From contig CALVHK010000016.1 of NCBI GenBank assembly GCA_944327405.1, positions 1 through 15,557 of the forward strand: a stretch of 15,557 bases of DNA. Reading direction: 5' to 3'. Positions 12,897 through 15,557 of the stretch are shown here, one piece after another. The notes beneath the pieces were generated by a model. The model saw nothing but the letters and a program-made list of their open reading frames with translations. It searched no databases and was not told the DNA's origin. This DNA is from an uncultured Bacilli bacterium (GTDB lineage Bacteria > Bacillota_I > Bacilli_A > RF39 > UBA660). Made by a program: the position numbers and the translations under genes. The stretch's first letter is position 1, and every line of letters begins with the position of its first letter.

Positions 12897-15473
12897 CTAC
12901 TTAGCCTCATACAAATCTTTTCCTTTGGCAATTCCAACTTTTAATGGAACATCAAGCTTAATAACATTCTCCATAACATCTCGAACAATATTGGTTACCG
13001 TCTCTTCTTCTTCTTTAAGTGTATCAATAACTAATTCATCATGAATTTGTAAAACCATTTTACTCTTAATACCGTGCTTCTGAAACTCATCATATACTAG
13101 TACCATAGCTTTCTTAATAATATCCGCGCTCGTTCCTTGAATTGGTGTATTAAGAGCAATCCTCTCTCCACTAGAACGAATCATATAATTTTTATTATTT
13201 AACTCTTCAATTGTTCTTTTTCGGTTAAACAAAGTACGAACAGAACCAGTCTCATAAGCTTCTTTAACAATATTATCCATATAATTCTTAACTCCCGGAT
13301 ATAACTCATAATACTTATTAATAAAATCTTGCGCTTCTTTTCGACTAATATTGAGGTTCTCACCCAAACCAAAGCCACTAATACCATAAACAATACCAAA
13401 TATGACTGCCTTCGCTGTTGATCTCATGAGTTTTGTGACGTTAGATGGATCCACCCCATATATATCTGCAGCAACTTTAGTATGAATATCATCACCTCTA
13501 CGAAATGCTTCAATAAGTTCTTTCGATCCAGAAATATGAGCCAATATTCTAAGTTCAATTTGTGAATAATCGACACTTAAGAATAAATCATTGGTTGGCA
13601 AGAATGCTCGTCTAACCTTTCTTCCTTCTTCTCCTCGAATAGGAATATTTTGTAAATTTGGCTCAGCACTAGAAAGTCTTCCCGTTCTTGTTAAGGTTTG
13701 TTTAAAAATTGTATGAATTTTTCCATCTGGAAATTTTGCATTTTCTAAACTTACCGTATAAGTAGAAATAATTTTACTAAAATTACGATATTCTAACACC
13801 AAATCAATAATAGGATGTTTGCCCCTAAGTTTCTGCAACGTTTGAGCATCTGTCTTATATCCAGTTTGATTTTTCTTTCCAGAAGTAAGTCCTAAACGAG
13901 CAAATAACACTTCACCTAACTGTTTTGGACTAGCAATATTAAACTCCATCCCTGCTAAACTATAGATTTCTTTCGATAAAACTTCAAGTTTTGCTTCAGC
14001 TTCTTTTTTAATTTCTTCTAAAACTCCACTATCTACTTTAACCCCAAAATATTCCATATTAGCTAAAACATAGATAAGAGGCATTTCGATATCTTTAAAT
14101 AAATGATACATATCTTCTACTTTTAAGTTATTAATATACTCATCTCTAGTATCATAGATAAATCTTGATTTTAACACCATATCTTTTTTTAGCTTTTCTT
14201 CATCATTAAAATGATTTTTCTTTAATACCTCATAAAATTCGACATTAATATTTTTTGAATGCATAAGATAAGCAATATCATCTTTAGTAAATCCATTAAG
14301 AAGATAAGCAGCAATAATAAGATCATAATTCACTGGCTGCATTTCCAAGTGATTTCTTTTAAGAAGAATATCTAATGCTTTAGCATGATAAGTATAAACA
14401 ACCTTATCTTTTAAAAGTTCTGGGATATCTTTTAAACACTCTTTATCCAAGAAATAATTATGCTTCTTATCACTTAGGGCAATACCAAGCAGTGATGCTT
14501 TATGATAATTTTCCCCGTCAAGTTCAATATAAATACTCACTTCATCCCCAAGTTCAAGATCTTTCACATCCTGAATACTTTGAAACTCAAGTTCATCTTG
14601 CACAATTTCTTTCCGCTCAAAGTTTTTAAGTAAAGAATAAAATTCCAAAGACTCAAATAACTCGCCAAGCTTATCTTCATCTGCTCCCAAATATTTAATA
14701 TCTTCAAACTGGATATCTAAAGGAACATCTCGGTATATTGTAGCAATTTCTTTACTCATAAAAGCACTATCTCGTCCAACTTCTAACTTTTCTTTCACTT
14801 TTCCTTTAACAGAATCAATATTCTCATAAATAGCCTCTAAAGAACCATATTCTTGCAAGAGTTTTAATGCTGTTTTCTCACCAATCCCTTTTACACCAGG
14901 AATATTGTCAGATGCGTCTCCCATCAATGCTTTTAAATCAATCATTTTGATCGGTTCAATTCCATAATCAGCCATAAAAGATGCTGGATTATATTTAATA
15001 AAACCGGTTTGTTTAAGTAACTTCACGTCTGTTCCATCACTAATAAGTTGCAATAAGTCTTTATCACTAGATATAATTGTCGCATCATACTCTTGATCTA
15101 AATCCGCCATTTTGGATAGTGTCCCAATAATATCATCAGCCTCATATGGCTCTAATTCCAAATATTTAATTCCCATAGCGTCTAGTATTTCTCTTGCTAC
15201 CGGCATTTGTTTAATAAGATCATCAGGAGTTGCCTGTCTCCCTTCTTTATAAAAATCATACTTCTCTTTCCGAAAATTCTTTCCTATATCAAAAGCTACG
15301 GCAATATATTCTGGCTTCTCTTCATTCAAAATCTTATTCATCATCGTTGTAAATCCATATAATGCATTGGTAGGGAATCCTTTACTATTCCGCATAATAT
15401 TTCCTGTATAAGCTGTAGCATAGAAACTTCGAAACATAAGATTATTTCCATCAACCAAGATAACTCTTTTCAT
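12897..15473 (-). CDS. polA: DNA polymerase I with 5' nuclease and degenerate 3'-5' exonuclease domain
   Basis: An 858-residue polymerase for Okazaki-fragment processing and repair. Residues 1-290 are the 5' nuclease (Asp8, EADD at 111-114, SSDKD at 135-139, GDASDNIPG at 185-193). Residues about 300-470 hold the 3'-5' exonuclease fold, but DxE reads ELD (317-319) and the expected later acidic residues and YxxxD are not found. As in Bacillus-type Pol I, proofreading is probably lost. The polymerase domain has the TGRLSSAEPNLQNIP segment (597-611), motif A DYSQIE (635-640), the O helix with Arg684, Lys688, Phe692 and Tyr696, and motif C QIHDE (809-813). In the O helix the usual Asn before Phe692 is Ile691. 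The ATG at 15473 follows AGAGGTGA. The gene is first in the polA-mutM unit. Confidence 0.97.
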   Translation of the reverse strand: MKRVILVDGNNLMFRSFYATAYTGNIMRNSKGFPTNALYGFTTMMNKILNEEKPEYIAVAFDIGKNFRKEKYDFYKEGRQATPDDLIKQMPVAREILDAMGIKYLELEPYEADDIIGTLSKMADLDQEYDATIISSDKDLLQLISDGTDVKLLKQTGFIKYNPASFMADYGIEPIKMIDLKALMGDASDNIPGVKGIGEKTALKLLQEYGSLEAIYENIDSVKGKVKEKLEVGRDSAFMSKEIATIYRDVPLDIQFEDIKYLGADEDKLGELFESLEFYSLLKNFERKEIVQDELEFQSIQDVKDLELGDEVSIYIELDGENYHKASLLGIALSDKKHNYFLDKECLKDIPELLKDKVVYTYHAKALDILLKRNHLEMQPVNYDLIIAAYLLNGFTKDDIAYLMHSKNINVEFYEVLKKNHFNDEEKLKKDMVLKSRFIYDTRDEYINNLKVEDMYHLFKDIEMPLIYVLANMEYFGVKVDSGVLEEIKKEAEAKLEVLSKEIYSLAGMEFNIASPKQLGEVLFARLGLTSGKKNQTGYKTDAQTLQKLRGKHPIIDLVLEYRNFSKIISTYTVSLENAKFPDGKIHTIFKQTLTRTGRLSSAEPNLQNIPIRGEEGRKVRRAFLPTNDLFLSVDYSQIELRILAHISGSKELIEAFRRGDDIHTKVAADIYGVDPSNVTKLMRSTAKAVIFGIVYGISGFGLGENLNISRKEAQDFINKYYELYPGVKNYMDNIVKEAYETGSVRTLFNRKRTIEELNNKNYMIRSSGERIALNTPIQGTSADIIKKAMVLVYDEFQKHGIKSKMVLQIHDELVIDTLKEEEETVTNIVRDVMENVIKLDVPLKVGIAKGKDLYEAK

Positions 15474-15498
15474 ATCTTCACCTCTTAACTCTATTCAA

Positions 15499-15507
15499 AT
15501 TATAACA
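15499..15507 (-). promoter_or_regulatory. Extended -10 promoter for polA-mutM
   Basis: TGTTATAAT: a perfect TATAAT (15504-15499) with a TGn extension. The -35 position is only T-rich. Transcription should start near 15492, about 19 bases before the ATG. Confidence 0.7.
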
Positions 15508-15518
15508 TTTTTCCCAAG

Positions 15519-15543
15519 AAAAAAGAAGACTTATCTTCCTTTT
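15519..15543 (-). terminator. Terminator of the unit upstream of polA
   Basis: AAGGAAGA-TAAG-TCTTCTTT on the minus strand (one G-T pair), with the 3' arm running into six T. It ends just ahead of the polA -10 box and isolates polA from the gene beyond the right edge. On the plus strand the stem is followed by CTTTTCC, a poorer terminator. Confidence 0.7.
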
Positions 15544-15557
15544 CCTCTCTCAATATA

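Noticed and set aside
13199..13399. Minus-strand frame of 66 codons inside polA
   Set aside because: Out-of-frame shadow of the polymerase domain.

Overview
The window looks like chromosomal DNA from a low-GC Gram-positive bacterium of the Bacilli. The intergenic DNA is very AT-rich. Expression signals are of the Firmicutes type: GAGG-like Shine-Dalgarno (SD) sequences, a tRNA-sensing T-box leader, a zinc-ribbon L32 beside a YceD-like gene, and TmcAL. TGA acts as a stop codon (it ends the yceD-like gene and the N-terminal DUF1016 gene), so this is not a code-4 mollicute. The 443-residue surface protein belongs to a type I recall from uncultured gut Bacilli (RF39-like, 'Firmicutes bacterium CAG' genomes). 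That placement is inference.

Layout, left to right. (1) 1-3260, minus strand: a promoter and valine-type T-box leader, then a NUDIX hydrolase gene, then valS, which overlaps the NUDIX gene by 7 nt and runs off the left edge. (2) 3264-5468, minus: a single-pass membrane protein whose outer part is two copies of a roughly 290-residue WG-repeat-like unit. (3) 5538-6285, minus: promoter, yceD-like gene, rpmF, terminator. (4) 6304-8285: a divergent pair, a surface protein (minus) and a double-HTH XRE regulator (plus), sitting between yceD/rpmF and tmcAL, genes often close together in Bacilli. (5) 8308-10998, plus: tmcAL, then an ABC1/UbiB-type kinase with its own promoter. (6) 11025-11935, minus: a DUF1016 (YhcG-type) PDDEXK nuclease split into two overlapping frames. 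(7) 12032-15543, minus: terminator of an upstream unit, polA promoter, polA, mutM, terminator.

Most genes are housekeeping: tRNA charging (valS), tRNA modification (tmcAL), ribosome (rpmF) and DNA replication/repair (polA-mutM). The accessory material is the surface-protein/XRE pair, the split nuclease and the duplicated membrane protein. Six promoters of non-cassette genes share an extended -10 (TGn) element. The surface-protein promoter lacks it and instead has near-consensus -35/-10 boxes with an inverted repeat around the -10. GC content in the surface-protein gene rises from about 28% near the 5' end to about 49% near the 3' end (hand counts of 120-base blocks), which makes its C-terminal domain the most unusual stretch in the window.

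No tRNA, rRNA, CRISPR array, insertion sequence, integrase or reverse transcriptase was found. No gene-free stretch exceeds 300 bases. The largest, 3015-3263, is filled by the T-box leader and its promoter.
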